From positions 96,039-160,038 of the forward strand of contig CAYYTK010000007.1 of NCBI GenBank assembly GCA_964474695.1: DNA of 64,000 bases. Direction: 5' to 3'. The DNA is from DAOUBP01 sp964474695. GTDB taxonomy: Bacteria; Chloroflexota; Anaerolineae; CG2-30-64-16. Made by a program: the position numbers and the translations under genes. Each line of letters begins with the position of its first letter. The stretch's first letter is position 1. Under the pieces are notes generated by a model. It ran no database searches. It saw only the letters and a list, made by a program, of their open reading frames with translations, and was not told the origin of the DNA. Positions 34,180 to 42,789 of the stretch are shown in pieces.

Positions 34180-34920
34180 ATGACGCGCGTTGCACTGCTG
34201 TCTGATATCCATGGCAACATCGTGGCGCTGGATGCTGTGCTGGCCGACATGGCGCGGCGCGGCCCGTTCGATCAAGTGATTGTTGCGGGCGACCTGGCGT
34301 GGTCCGGCCCCTGGCCAGCCGAGGTTGTTGACCGGGTGCAAGCCCTGGACGCTGTTGTCATCCAGGGTAACACCGATGCGTTCTTCGGTTGCAGCTCGCC
34401 GGAAGAGGCGCCATCCGGCAAAAGCGCGGAGCGTTTTGCGGCATTGCTGGCCTGGATGCAACAGCAACTTGGCCCACAGCGCGTGGCATACCTGGCCGGG
34501 TTGCCCTTCTCCCATTGCATCACACCAGCTCCTCACCACACCCTGCTGGCGGTTCACGCCAACCCTTGGGACCTTAACCGTCCCATTATGCCCAAAATGG
34601 CAAAAGCTGACCTGGACGCCCTGCTTGCTGTGGATTCTGATCCTGATTGGGCTGTGTTGGCTTTCGGTCACGTGCATGTGCCGTTCACGCGGCAGTGGCG
34701 CAGCCGCACCCTCGTGGATGTCGCCAGCGTGGGCCTTTCCATGGATGGCGATACGCAGGCGGCCTACGCGATCCTGACATGGAAGAACCGGCGCTGGCAG
34801 GTGGAGCATCACCGGGTTCTGTATGATGTGCGGATCGTGGCCCATCAGATGCGCACTGGCGGCATGCCGCGGGGCAAGCACTTTGCCGAACGGTTGATGG
34901 CGGGCAGCTACGAGTCGTGA
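34180..34920 (+). CDS. Calcineurin-like metallophosphoesterase
   Basis: 246 residues. Ser-Asp-Ile-His-Gly-Asn at about 8-13, Ala-Gly-Asp-Leu near 40, Gly-Asn-Thr-Asp near 66 and Gly-His-Val-His near 165 are the metal-binding motifs of the YfcE/MJ0936 phosphodiesterase type. The ATG at 34180 has a GGAGG box and is preferred over the in-frame codon at 34135, which overlaps degV. Likely a cytoplasmic phosphodiesterase; substrate unknown. Confidence 0.88.
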   Translation: MTRVALLSDIHGNIVALDAVLADMARRGPFDQVIVAGDLAWSGPWPAEVVDRVQALDAVVIQGNTDAFFGCSSPEEAPSGKSAERFAALLAWMQQQLGPQRVAYLAGLPFSHCITPAPHHTLLAVHANPWDLNRPIMPKMAKADLDALLAVDSDPDWAVLAFGHVHVPFTRQWRSRTLVDVASVGLSMDGDTQAAYAILTWKNRRWQVEHHRVLYDVRIVAHQMRTGGMPRGKHFAERLMAGSYES

Positions 34921-34966
34921 ACCCAAGTCGCAATCGGTGTGGCCGACTGTGTGAAGGTTGAGTGAC

Positions 34967-35521
34967 ATGGCTATCAAATGGTATACCAGCGCGGGCGATG
35001 ACGGCTTCACCGGGGTGTTGGGCCGCGAGCGAGTGCCCAAATACGCGTTGCGCCCCGAGGCCTACGGCACGGTGGATGAGGCGTCGGCCTTCTTGGGGAT
35101 GGCGCGGGCTCAGGCGCTCGATGCGCACGCGCAAGAGGTCATCGTCAAGGTGCAGCGCGATCTCTACAACATGATGGCCGACCTGGCAACCTTGCCCGAG
35201 ACAGCAACGCGGCCGCCGTGGTTGGCTGCAGAGCGGTTGGCCTGGCTGGAGCAGACCACCGATGCGTTGGGCGCCAGCGTAGAGATGCCTAAGGCGTTCA
35301 TCGTGCCGGGCGATAGCAGAGGCGGCGCGATGCTGGATATCGCGCGCACGGTCGTCCGCCGAGCTGAGCGGCTGGTCGCCCGGTTGACCCATGAGGCCGA
35401 GGTGCGGGACGACATCCCGCTGCGATATTTGAATCGGCTATCGTCGCTCCTGTTCCTGTTAGCTCGTATCGAAGATCGTGCCGCCGGCGTCGAACGTTTC
35501 ACCCTGGCTGCCGGCGATTGA
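34967..35521 (+). CDS. PduO-type cob(I)alamin adenosyltransferase
   Basis: 184 residues. The N-terminal Tyr-Thr-x-x-Gly-Asp-Asp-Gly-Phe-Thr is the ATP-binding motif of PduO enzymes. Tyr-Gly-Thr-Val-Asp-Glu-Ala-Ser-Ala and a C-terminal Arg-Tyr-Leu-Asn-Arg-Leu-Ser-Ser-Leu-Leu-Phe support the family. It makes adenosylcobalamin from cob(I)alamin and ATP. The usual second Thr-Gly-Asp is replaced by Ser-Ala-Gly-Asp, as in some homologues. It suggests use of B12 enzymes, consistent with a corrinoid-dependent Wood-Ljungdahl pathway. No cobalamin riboswitch was seen. Confidence 0.9.
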   Translation: MAIKWYTSAGDDGFTGVLGRERVPKYALRPEAYGTVDEASAFLGMARAQALDAHAQEVIVKVQRDLYNMMADLATLPETATRPPWLAAERLAWLEQTTDALGASVEMPKAFIVPGDSRGGAMLDIARTVVRRAERLVARLTHEAEVRDDIPLRYLNRLSSLLFLLARIEDRAAGVERFTLAAGD

Positions 35522-35580
35522 AACGTGAGGACGTGAGAACGTGAAGACGTGAGAACATCTCCACGCACCACGCAGTATGT
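35521..35580. repeat. Low-complexity ACGTGAG-type repeat
   Basis: Four to five imperfect 9-10 bp units (ACGTGAGG, ACGTGAGA, ACGTGAAG) lie between the adenosyltransferase and nfo, then a CACGCACCACGCA tract. Related to the tracts at 27541, 51716 and 53245. Confidence 0.75.
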
Positions 35581-35610
35581 AGTTTCACATTTGACACACG
35601 GAGACCCCCC

Positions 35611-36459
35611 ATGCTACTTGGCGCACACATGTCCGTTTCCGGTGGACTGAGCCTGGCTTTCGAGCGAGCGCAGTCCATCGGCATCAACACCATGCAGGTG
35701 TTCACCAAAAACCAGAACCGTTGGGATCAGAAGCCAGCCGCGCCGGACGAGATCGAGCGTTGGTTCCAGGTGCAGGCCGCGACCGGCATCAGCCCGGTGG
35801 TATCCCACGCAGCTTATCTGTTGAACCTGGGCACGCCGGATGGCGCGCTGTGGGAGAAATCGGTCAACGCGTTGATCGATGAGCTCACCCGCGCCGAGCA
35901 GCTCGGCATCTTGGGCGTAGTGCTGCACCCCGGCGCGCATATGAACAGCGGCGAGGAGGCGGGCATCGCGCGCATCGCGGCAGGCCTGAACCGGGCCCAC
36001 GCGGCCACGCCGGGTTACAAGACGTTAACGCTGCTGGAGACGACCGCGGGGCAGGGCACGACGCTGGGGTATAAGTTCGAGCAACTCAGAGCGATGTTGG
36101 ATGGTGTGGCCATGCCGGAACGGGTCGGCTTCTGCCTGGACACCTGCCATGTTTTCGTGGCAGGCTATGATATCCGCACGCCGGAGACCTATGCGGCGAC
36201 GATGGGCGAATTTGATCGCTTGCTGGGGTTGGACCGCGTCAAGTGCTTCCATTTCAACGACGCCAAGAAGCCGCTGGGCTCCCGCGTCGACCGCCATGAT
36301 GCCATCGGCACCGGCGAGCTGGGCCTGTCCGCGTTCGGCTTTTTCCTCAACGACCCGCGTTTTGCGAATACACCGATGATCCTGGAGACGCCCAAGAGCG
36401 AGGATATGCACGAGGATGTGGAGAACCTGAAGCTGCTGCGCGGGCTGATCCAGGGGTAG
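35611..36459 (+). CDS. nfo: Deoxyribonuclease IV (AP endonuclease)
   Basis: 282 residues of the EndoIV TIM-barrel family. Gly-Ala-His-Met-Ser at the start, His-Pro-Gly-Ala-His near 109-113, Leu-Glu-Thr-Thr-Ala-Gly-Gln-Gly near 145, Asp-Thr-Cys-His-Val-Phe near 179, Phe-His-Phe-Asn-Asp near 212 and Arg-Val-Asp-Arg-His near 228 supply the three-zinc site. The enzyme cuts DNA 5' of abasic sites in base excision repair. A GGAGA box precedes the ATG. Confidence 0.96.
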   Translation: MLLGAHMSVSGGLSLAFERAQSIGINTMQVFTKNQNRWDQKPAAPDEIERWFQVQAATGISPVVSHAAYLLNLGTPDGALWEKSVNALIDELTRAEQLGILGVVLHPGAHMNSGEEAGIARIAAGLNRAHAATPGYKTLTLLETTAGQGTTLGYKFEQLRAMLDGVAMPERVGFCLDTCHVFVAGYDIRTPETYAATMGEFDRLLGLDRVKCFHFNDAKKPLGSRVDRHDAIGTGELGLSAFGFFLNDPRFANTPMILETPKSEDMHEDVENLKLLRGLIQG

Positions 36460-36477
36460 TCCGCAGTGAGGAATTAC

Positions 36478-36508
36478 AAAGGCGCACGGATTGTTTTCGT
36501 GCGCCTTT
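36478..36508. terminator. Bidirectional hairpin between nfo and the HAD gene
   Basis: AAAGGCGCACG (36478-36488) and CGTGCGCCTTT (36498-36508) are perfect 11-bp arms around a 9-nt loop, flanked by A and T tracts on both sides, between two convergent genes. Confidence 0.7.
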
Positions 36509-36562
36509 GCGTTGGCTGTCTTGGCAAGGTGGACGGAGCCCGGAGCGCTGCGTCGTCCTTTG

Positions 36563-37462
36563 CTATTTCACCCACGGGGGGATGCTCGACAGCAGCCTCT
36601 CGAACTCCGCGATCAAGGCCGCCTCGTACGCGCCGGCATACGTGCCGCTTAGGAATCTATCAGATGCCTCATCGTAGAAGCGCTGCCAGGATAGCTCCTC
36701 CGCCCCCGGGTTGATCGGATAGAACAGCGCGCCCACCGCCTTCGCCGCGTCGCGGTCGCCCGGCGCATCACCGAGCACCAGGATGCGGTCATCGGGGTAT
36801 TTCCCCTTGGCGGCCCACTCGAGGTGCTGTTTCTTTGAGCCCATGTCCTGCCCGGCGATTGCGGCCATGTACTGGGCGATGCCGTGTTCGCCCCACTCGC
36901 GACGCAGCGTCTCGGAGTTCGTTACCGAGACCACGATCATGTCGGCCTTGTCGTGAAGCTTCTGGAGGCTCTCGCGCACCAGGGGGAAGGGCGGCACCCC
37001 GCGCACCATCTCCTTAACCGAACGGTCAACGTCCCTGGTCCACTCCAGCCCGCGCCACAACTCCTCGTCCGCATGCCCGGCCGCGATGTAGGACTTCAGT
37101 CCGCCCTCGCTCAACGCAAAGCCTGAAGCCATGAATTCCTTGAGCGCCAGGCCCTCGGGCACCTTCACCCCGCGCGCCTGCACTTCAGGGCGTTCGGCGA
37201 GCAGCTCAAATACCTTGACCAGGGCCGGCCAGCGATTCGCGCCGCGCCATTGGGAGTAGAGGTTCACCCACTCCGCTGCTTCGCGCGCATACTTGGAAAT
37301 GGGCTGCAGGCCCCAGGCCCGGATGGTGGCGGGGGTGAAGCATTCCTTTTGTTTCAGCTCCATCACGTCAAACGCGCAGCCGTCGGAGTCGATCCCGATG
37401 AAAAAGCCGTGCCGCGGCTTGAAATCGATGAGCACCTGAGATGCGGGTGGGATTTTCGCCAT
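36563..37462 (-). CDS. HAD-superfamily hydrolase-like protein
   Basis: 299 residues. Asp-Ser-Asp-Gly-Cys near 24-28 fits HAD motif I (Asp-x-Asp-Gly). Val-Ser-Val-Thr-Asn-Ser near 175 fits motif II. Leu-Val-Leu-Gly-Asp-Ala-Pro-Gly-Asp near 228-236 fits motif IV. A large helical cap lies between motifs I and II. The substrate is unknown. It follows the transporter gene by 18 bp, so the pair is probably an operon. Confidence 0.78.
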   Translation of the reverse strand: MAKIPPASQVLIDFKPRHGFFIGIDSDGCAFDVMELKQKECFTPATIRAWGLQPISKYAREAAEWVNLYSQWRGANRWPALVKVFELLAERPEVQARGVKVPEGLALKEFMASGFALSEGGLKSYIAAGHADEELWRGLEWTRDVDRSVKEMVRGVPPFPLVRESLQKLHDKADMIVVSVTNSETLRREWGEHGIAQYMAAIAGQDMGSKKQHLEWAAKGKYPDDRILVLGDAPGDRDAAKAVGALFYPINPGAEELSWQRFYDEASDRFLSGTYAGAYEAALIAEFERLLSSIPPWVK

Positions 37463-37480
37463 ATGGTATCTCCTTTTGTT

Positions 37481-38440
37481 CTAATCTGAGGCTGCTTGCG
37501 CTGCCAACCAGGGGCGGTGCGCCCAGAGCGCGGCTACGAGGCCGCCGAGGATGATAAGCCCCCCGCCCAGCCACTGGTTCGCGACCATCCGTTCGCCCAA
37601 GAAGAGAGCACCCAACAGCGCACCGAACACCGGCAGCATGTTGTAGAAGGCCATCGCACCGTCCGGTCCCACCCGGCGCACACCTTCATTCCACGCCAGG
37701 TATGCCAGGCAGGTCGCAAACACCCCGATATAGAGCACGCCCAGCATCAACCGGAGGTTAACCGTCGGCGGCGCCTGGCGCCATTCCAGCGCCGCCGCCA
37801 GCCCAAGCAGCGGTGCGGCGAACCACGTCGAGTAGGCCGTTGCCCAGAGGGCGGAGCGGTTACGCGTGATCACCCGGGACATGACCGAATACAGCCCCCA
37901 CATAATGACGTTGGTTAGCATAATCAAGCCGCCCTGGTTGAGGGTGAACTCGGACAGCTTCCGGCCCTCGCCCCCGCTAATCACCAGCAGGACGCCGAGC
38001 AGCGAGAGGATCGCGCCGGTGAACTGGCTCCGCGTCAGCCGCGTGCGGAGGAGCAAAGCCGCCAGCACCGCGGTGACGAGCGGCCCGGTGCCGTTGATGA
38101 GCGAGGTGCTGGTGGCCGTGGTGAAGCGTAGCGCCAGGTAAAGTGTGACGGGACACCCCACCATCCCGAGAAGCGACATCCCCAATAGCCAGGGCCACTC
38201 CCGTCCGAGGCGGCGTTCCGCAGGAGGCAGGCTGCGAATCAGGAACAAGAAGACGAGCGAGGCCACGCACATGCGCCCGGCCGCAATCGTGAACGGGCCG
38301 GCCGAGAAACGCAAGGCGCGGCCCAACGTCACATTGCCGCCCCAAAAGAGCGTGGCCATGAGCACGAAAATGTAGGCCCAGGCGGGATGGCCCCACCGGC
38401 GCCCCGGCTGCGCGCCGGATTGAAGGGATTCTGTCGGCAT
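37481..38440 (-). CDS. EamA/DMT-family transporter
   Basis: 319 residues with about ten hydrophobic segments arranged as two EamA repeats. The first starts near 22 (Tyr-Ile-Phe-Val-Leu-Met-Ala-Thr-Leu-Phe-Trp-Gly-Gly-Asn); the second repeat follows Gly-Gly-Leu-Ile-Met-Leu-Thr-Asn. Members export amino acids, nucleosides or other metabolites; the substrate cannot be inferred. It precedes the HAD gene on the same strand. Confidence 0.9.
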   Translation of the reverse strand: MPTESLQSGAQPGRRWGHPAWAYIFVLMATLFWGGNVTLGRALRFSAGPFTIAAGRMCVASLVFLFLIRSLPPAERRLGREWPWLLGMSLLGMVGCPVTLYLALRFTTATSTSLINGTGPLVTAVLAALLLRTRLTRSQFTGAILSLLGVLLVISGGEGRKLSEFTLNQGGLIMLTNVIMWGLYSVMSRVITRNRSALWATAYSTWFAAPLLGLAAALEWRQAPPTVNLRLMLGVLYIGVFATCLAYLAWNEGVRRVGPDGAMAFYNMLPVFGALLGALFLGERMVANQWLGGGLIILGGLVAALWAHRPWLAAQAASD

Positions 38441-38602
38441 GCCTTCTCGTCTCCGATCTTGAGCTATCTCTCGGACGGGTGCGTCAAGTCTACGATAGCG
38501 GGCCGGCCGCCGCCATGATGCCTGTCATAAGACTTGGTCGTAGTATGCCGCATGGCGGGATGCGGGCAAAGTTGTGAGTAGGCTGAGTCGTTTGCCGGCC
38601 GC

Positions 38603-38634
38603 GTAACGCTTTTTTAACGGGGGGAGGATACATT
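38603..38634 (+). promoter_or_regulatory. Probable SARP operator and promoter before the GH13 gene
   Basis: Heptamers GTAACGC (38603-38609) and TTAACGG (38614-38620) are direct repeats 4 bp apart. Eight bases later is a -10-like TACATT (38629-38634); there is no good -35. This is the arrangement described for SARP activators of Streptomyces, which replace -35 contacts. A near copy is at 47706-47737 beside the SARP gene. Confidence 0.7.
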
Positions 38635-38710
38635 CTCGACCGTTGGGGAAGTACGACCACGGTGGAAATACGAGGACAAGTATGGATTTCTCATACTGAG
38701 GAGGCTAACT

Positions 38711-40666
38711 ATGTCTACGACTCAACTATCGAGCACTGACCGAGTGATCATCGAGAAAGATGTACCGCGCCGGCTGTCTGAAGCGGATCTTGTGCCGCGC
38801 CGGCTGTCTAAAGCGAATCTCGAGCCAAACCAGCGTGCGGTGCACCCCAGCCCCTGCGATTGGCGTGACCAGGTCCTGTACTTCCTCCTGCCCGATCGCT
38901 TCGCGAATGGACAGGAGGTGCGAGGCCCCGTGTACGACCGCAGCCGCCCCGACCAGTTCAAAGCCCGCGATCGGTGCGCCTGGATGAAAAGCGGGAAAAC
39001 CTGGCAAGGCGGCACGCTCCAGGGGATCATCGGTGAGTTGGATTATCTGCAAAACCTGGGCGTGACCACCCTCTGGATCGGTCCGGTATGGCGCCAGCGC
39101 AAGAACGATCAGAACAGCTATCATGGGTATGGGATCCAGAATTTCCTTGACGTCGATCCGCGCTTCGGGAGCCGCCAGGATTTGCGCGATTTGGTGGATG
39201 CCGCGCATGCCCGCCGCATGTATGTCATCCTGGACATCATCCTCAACCACACCGGCAACAACTGGTTTTATAAGAACCCCGCGACCGGCGGGCCTTGGGA
39301 GGAGGGGACGGTGCCCTATCTCGTCGGTTCACGCCACGAGTTTCACAGTTGGCGCTCTGCGGATGACAAACCGACGGATGTTTGTGCATGGCCGGATGAT
39401 GGGGTCTGGCCCATAGAGCTGCAAAACCCGGAGCTCTACCATATGGCCGGCGAGATCAATCGCTGGGATCCTGTGAAAAACGAAAGCCTGATAGACCCCG
39501 CCCTGCCGTTCCGCCGCGGGGACTTCATCGGCGCCCTCAAGGACCTGGATCATGAGCATAGCCCCGCGCTCTCGTATATGATCAAGATCTACCAATACTG
39601 GATCGCCCTTAGCGATTGCGACGGTTTCCGCATTGACACGGTCAAGCACATGTCCCACGAGGCATCGCACGAGTTCTGTGGCGCGATCCGGGAATATGCC
39701 GAGACCATCGGCAAGCAGAACTTCTGGCTGCTGGGCGAGGTCGCGGGCGATGACCGCATGCGCGTCGACTACCTCGATGTCTTCGGCCAGAACCTCTCGG
39801 CGGTGCTTGACATCGGCAATGCGCGGGTGCGGCTGGCTGAGATGGTGAGCCCAGGAGACGAGCCGGGTGCGGGCACCAGGTTTTTCAAACAGTTCGGTTC
39901 CAGTCCGGATGAGCCCCTCGGCGGTTATCGTGAGGTGGGCCGCTACCACGTGTCGATCCTGGACGATCATGATATGGTGTGGAAGGGCCTCGGTTCGAAG
40001 GAGCGGTTTGCCGCCGTCATTCCCGCCGCCGGCCGTGACCAACGGGTTGCACACGCGGTGGGGGTGCAACTGACAACGTTGGGCGTCCCGTGCATTTACT
40101 ACGGCACCGAGCAGGCGTTCGATGGTTCCTCGGAGCGCGACGGCGATCCGAAGTTGAGCCCAGACTATGCCGATCGTTACATCCGAGAGGCGATGTTCGG
40201 CGCCACCTTCGGCGCTTTTGGCACGTCGGGGTGCCATTTCTTTGACGAGACCCACCCCACCTATCGCCGTATCGCTGCGATCGCCCGTCTGCGCGCCCAA
40301 AAGGATGCGGTTGGGCTGGCCCTCCGTCACGGGCGGCAGCTTCAGCGCCGGACCATCATGCCGAATGATAACGGCCCCCTGCCGGCCGGCCCCGGCGAGG
40401 TCGTCGCCTGGTCGCGCATCATGCACACCCAAGAAGTGCTGGTGGTGCTCAATACCTATGCCGCGGACGTATGCCGTGTCGCGGTGCAGGTGGATGCAAG
40501 TCGATGCGAGGGTTCGACGATGACTTATCTTTATCGTGGCGATTGGAGCGATCAGGAGGTGGCCAGCCCGCCTGCCAACCGGACTGCCGTTGTCACTTGC
40601 CACCCCGACTGTCAGCCTGTGATCCACATCGATCTGCCCGCAGGGGGGATGGCGATCCTGGCGTAG
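38711..40666 (+). CDS. GH13 alpha-amylase family enzyme
   Basis: 651 residues. The four GH13 motifs are visible: Asp-Ile-Ile-Leu-Asn-His near 175-180; Gly-Phe-Arg-Ile-Asp-Thr-Val-Lys-His near 303-311 with the nucleophile Asp at about 307; Leu-Gly-Glu-Val near 342-345 with the acid/base Glu; and Leu-Asp-Asp-His-Asp near 417-421. No signal peptide is evident, so it acts in the cytoplasm or leaves by another route. Its N-terminal ~35 residues contain a 10-residue direct repeat. The ATG has a GAGGAGG box. A probable SARP-controlled promoter lies upstream. Linkage specificity is not deducible. Confidence 0.92.
   Translation: MSTTQLSSTDRVIIEKDVPRRLSEADLVPRRLSKANLEPNQRAVHPSPCDWRDQVLYFLLPDRFANGQEVRGPVYDRSRPDQFKARDRCAWMKSGKTWQGGTLQGIIGELDYLQNLGVTTLWIGPVWRQRKNDQNSYHGYGIQNFLDVDPRFGSRQDLRDLVDAAHARRMYVILDIILNHTGNNWFYKNPATGGPWEEGTVPYLVGSRHEFHSWRSADDKPTDVCAWPDDGVWPIELQNPELYHMAGEINRWDPVKNESLIDPALPFRRGDFIGALKDLDHEHSPALSYMIKIYQYWIALSDCDGFRIDTVKHMSHEASHEFCGAIREYAETIGKQNFWLLGEVAGDDRMRVDYLDVFGQNLSAVLDIGNARVRLAEMVSPGDEPGAGTRFFKQFGSSPDEPLGGYREVGRYHVSILDDHDMVWKGLGSKERFAAVIPAAGRDQRVAHAVGVQLTTLGVPCIYYGTEQAFDGSSERDGDPKLSPDYADRYIREAMFGATFGAFGTSGCHFFDETHPTYRRIAAIARLRAQKDAVGLALRHGRQLQRRTIMPNDNGPLPAGPGEVVAWSRIMHTQEVLVVLNTYAADVCRVAVQVDASRCEGSTMTYLYRGDWSDQEVASPPANRTAVVTCHPDCQPVIHIDLPAGGMAILA
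38762..38821 (+). repeat. 30-bp direct repeat inside the GH13 gene
   Basis: Units 38762-38791 and 38792-38821 agree at 26 of 30 positions and encode two copies of a Val-Pro-Arg-Arg-Leu-Ser-(Glu/Lys)-Ala-(Asp/Asn)-Leu module ahead of the catalytic domain. Confidence 0.9.
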
Positions 40667-40771
40667 TGGGTGGCCGCGGCTGCGCGGCTGGCCGAGGGCG
40701 GCGAGTATGCGGAGTCCCACGCCGAGACGTTGAACCCGTTGCAGGTCAACTTTACCAACCTGACGGTTTGA
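40667..40771 (+). pseudogene. In-frame coding-like remnant after the GH13 stop
   Basis: Directly after the TAG of the GH13 gene, in the same frame, 34 sense codons run to a TGA at 40769-40771. The residues (Ala-rich start, then His-Ala-Glu-Thr-Leu-Asn-Pro-Leu-Gln-Val-Asn-Phe-Thr-Asn-Leu) look like real protein. It has no start codon or ribosome site of its own. It may be a lost C-terminal tail of the enzyme or the end of a deleted gene. Confidence 0.4.
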
Positions 40772-40806
40772 CCGGTCGAATAGTCCAACGTTCAAGAGGA
40801 GACCAG

Positions 40807-41712
40807 ATGAAGCTATTACCCCAAGACTTCATCCACCCCGACGACCAGGCGGCGCTGAACAACCTGCAGTCGCTGCCGCTTTTCCCAGAGTGCATGAAGG
40901 CGTTTATGCGACTGGGCTGGGAGCAGTACTTCCACGGCACCAACATGGCCCAGAAGATCCGCCTGGGCCCGGACCAGTTGCCAGAGATCTACCGCTATCT
41001 GCTGCCCATCTGCGACCGGCTGGACATCCAGGAGCCGGAGCTTTACCTGGAGATGAACCCGCAGCCCAATGCCTACACCTACGGTGACACACGCACGTTC
41101 GTGACGCTGACCTCGGGGCTGCTGGAATACCTGGAAGAGGACGAGATCCAGGCCGTGATCGCGCACGAGTGCGGTCACATCTTCTGCCGGCATGTGCTGT
41201 ATCACACCATGGCTACCCTGATCATCCAGTTTGGCGTGCCCTTGCTTGGCTTGCCCGAACTGGTGACGATGCCGGTGCGCCTGGCGCTCGCCTATTGGCA
41301 GCGTCGCAGCGAGCTATCGTCTGATCGCGCAGCAGCCGTGGCAATGGGGGACGCCAGGCCGGTCGTCGACACCATGATCCGGTTGGCCGGCGGCCCGAAG
41401 TCGCTCACCGGTAACGTCAACCTGGACCTGTACCTGAAGCAGGCCGACGCCTACGATCATCTGCAGGAATCCCAGTGGGACAAGGCTTTGCAGGGCCTGG
41501 CCATCATGAACGCAGAGCATCCTTTCCCGGCGGTCCGCGCGCGAGAGATCACACGTTGGTGCGCCACCGATCAATTCAAGAAGGTGATCCAGGCGCTGGC
41601 CAGCGAACCCCCAAGGCCCAGGTGTCCCCACTGCACTGCGCTGCTGACAGCCGGCTGGAAGTTCTGCCAGGCATGCGGTCAGCCCGTCAGTCCGCCGGCC
41701 GCGGCGGCGTAA
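40807..41712 (+). CDS. M48 family metallopeptidase with C-terminal zinc ribbon
   Basis: 301 residues. The zinc-binding His120-Glu-Cys-Gly-His124 and a downstream Glu in Arg-Ser-Glu-Leu-Ser-Ser-Asp-Arg (about 170) fit M48 peptidases. One hydrophobic stretch follows the motif (about 130-150). The last 30 residues form a zinc ribbon, Cys-Pro-His-Cys ... Cys-Gln-Ala-Cys-Gly. M48 enzymes degrade misfolded or membrane-associated proteins. The ATG has an AGGAGA box. It is the first gene of a five-gene cassette; a second M48 peptidase ends it. Confidence 0.9.
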   Translation: MKLLPQDFIHPDDQAALNNLQSLPLFPECMKAFMRLGWEQYFHGTNMAQKIRLGPDQLPEIYRYLLPICDRLDIQEPELYLEMNPQPNAYTYGDTRTFVTLTSGLLEYLEEDEIQAVIAHECGHIFCRHVLYHTMATLIIQFGVPLLGLPELVTMPVRLALAYWQRRSELSSDRAAAVAMGDARPVVDTMIRLAGGPKSLTGNVNLDLYLKQADAYDHLQESQWDKALQGLAIMNAEHPFPAVRAREITRWCATDQFKKVIQALASEPPRPRCPHCTALLTAGWKFCQACGQPVSPPAAAA

Positions 41713-41739
41713 CACATATCTTTTTGAAGGAGGCTCACG

Positions 41740-42003
41740 ATGAACAGACCCTGGTTCGACCCGGAAACGGGACTATTGTTGTTGGACGCCTATGTGGTCG
41801 AGCTGCCGTCCTACCGAGCAATTCTGGCCGACAGCGTGGTGACCAATGACGAGGTGGTTGAGCAAGGTCATCGCGTCGTCGAGTTGTTGGCCCGGCTGGA
41901 GCGCATGCTGAGCCCTGAGGCTCAGATGCTTGCTACCGAAGCCCTGTGCGAACTGGCCGTGCTCTACGCGCTGGAACGAGTTCACGGTTTGCAGGAGCGG
42001 TAG
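41740..42003 (+). CDS. Small acidic protein of unknown function
   Basis: 87 residues, mostly helical, with a Trp-Phe-Asp-Pro-Glu-Thr-Gly start and a Leu/Glu-rich amphipathic middle. There is no recognisable domain, signal or membrane span. A strong AAGGAGG box precedes the ATG, which makes the gene convincing. It is the second gene of the M48 cassette and could be a partner or inhibitor of a peptidase, though nothing in the sequence proves this. Confidence 0.75.
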   Translation: MNRPWFDPETGLLLLDAYVVELPSYRAILADSVVTNDEVVEQGHRVVELLARLERMLSPEAQMLATEALCELAVLYALERVHGLQER

Positions 42004-42039
42004 CGGAAAGCCCGCATATCTGACAGGAGGAAAAAGACA

Positions 42040-42612
42040 ATGGGTGCTTTTGAAACATCTCGCTTGATCCCGGTGGTCGTCCCCGATCTCGCCCCCGTGG
42101 CCAATGACGTGGTGACGGACTTCCAGGCGCAGGGCTACGAAGCCACCGCGCAACAGCCTCTGTCGGGCGGCTGGCTGATCAGTCTGCGCAAAGGGAACGC
42201 GTTCAAGGCGGTCCTGGGCATGAACCTGGCGTTGAACCTGGAATTTTCGCTGATGGGCAACGGCACCTCCGCCAAGGCCAAGGTCGGCGTCGTAGGCCTG
42301 CAGGCCGTCCCGACGGCCATCTCAATGCTGATTTTTTGGCCGGTCGCGCTCACACAGGCTTGGGGGATGATCCAGCAGTCCTCGCTGGACGATCAGGCGC
42401 TGGCGGTGCTGGAATCGTCGTTGCGAGCGCATGCGGTCGGAGCCAGCGCCGCGGCCGCCCCAGCGGTGACCGTGACGGTGGCGACGGCGGCCGTGCCCGC
42501 TGCCACAACAGCCGCGCCCGCGCCGGCGGCCAAGTTCTGCACGGGCTGCGGCGGCGCGCTCCAACCCAACGCCCGCTTCTGCCCGCAGTGTGGGGCGAAG
42601 GTGGATGCATAA
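42040..42612 (+). CDS. Unknown protein with C-terminal zinc ribbon
   Basis: 190 residues. The N-terminal half is alpha/beta (Val-Thr-Asp-Phe-Gln-Ala-Gln-Gly-Tyr-Glu-Ala ... Gly-Gly-Trp-Leu-Ile-Ser-Leu), with one hydrophobic segment near 90-105. An Ala/Thr/Val-rich linker (about 128-165) leads to a zinc ribbon, Cys-Thr-Gly-Cys-Gly ... Cys-Pro-Gln-Cys-Gly. The same kind of ribbon ends the M48 peptidase two genes earlier. An AGGAGGA box precedes the ATG. Confidence 0.78.
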   Translation: MGAFETSRLIPVVVPDLAPVANDVVTDFQAQGYEATAQQPLSGGWLISLRKGNAFKAVLGMNLALNLEFSLMGNGTSAKAKVGVVGLQAVPTAISMLIFWPVALTQAWGMIQQSSLDDQALAVLESSLRAHAVGASAAAAPAVTVTVATAAVPAATTAAPAPAAKFCTGCGGALQPNARFCPQCGAKVDA

Positions 42613-42789
42613 GAAAGAGGCTGGTGCTCTGTCAGGCTGGATTCTGTATATCCGCTCCCTCGTTTGGCGAAGTCAAGGACATTGTCCAGACGCTGAAAGA
42701 GGACTGAGGCCAGCCGCAACCTGTTGTGCCGCTGTGGCATCCAGGTCTGTCTATCCGGCAGGCTCTCGGCACTATACCAGGAGGTAATC

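Noticed and set aside
34921..34966. Cobalamin riboswitch before the adenosyltransferase gene
   Set aside because: The 46-bp gap is too short and has no B12-box-like sequence.
38441..38600. A gene or strong promoter in the rest of the EamA-GH13 gap
   Set aside because: No frame with a ribosome site; a TTGACG on the minus strand lacks a convincing -10.
42613..42789. Extra small gene between the zinc-ribbon protein and the 194-aa protein
   Set aside because: A short frame ending Val-Lys-Asp-Ile-Val-Gln-Thr-Leu-Lys-Glu-Asp looks protein-like, but it has no start codon or ribosome site of its own.
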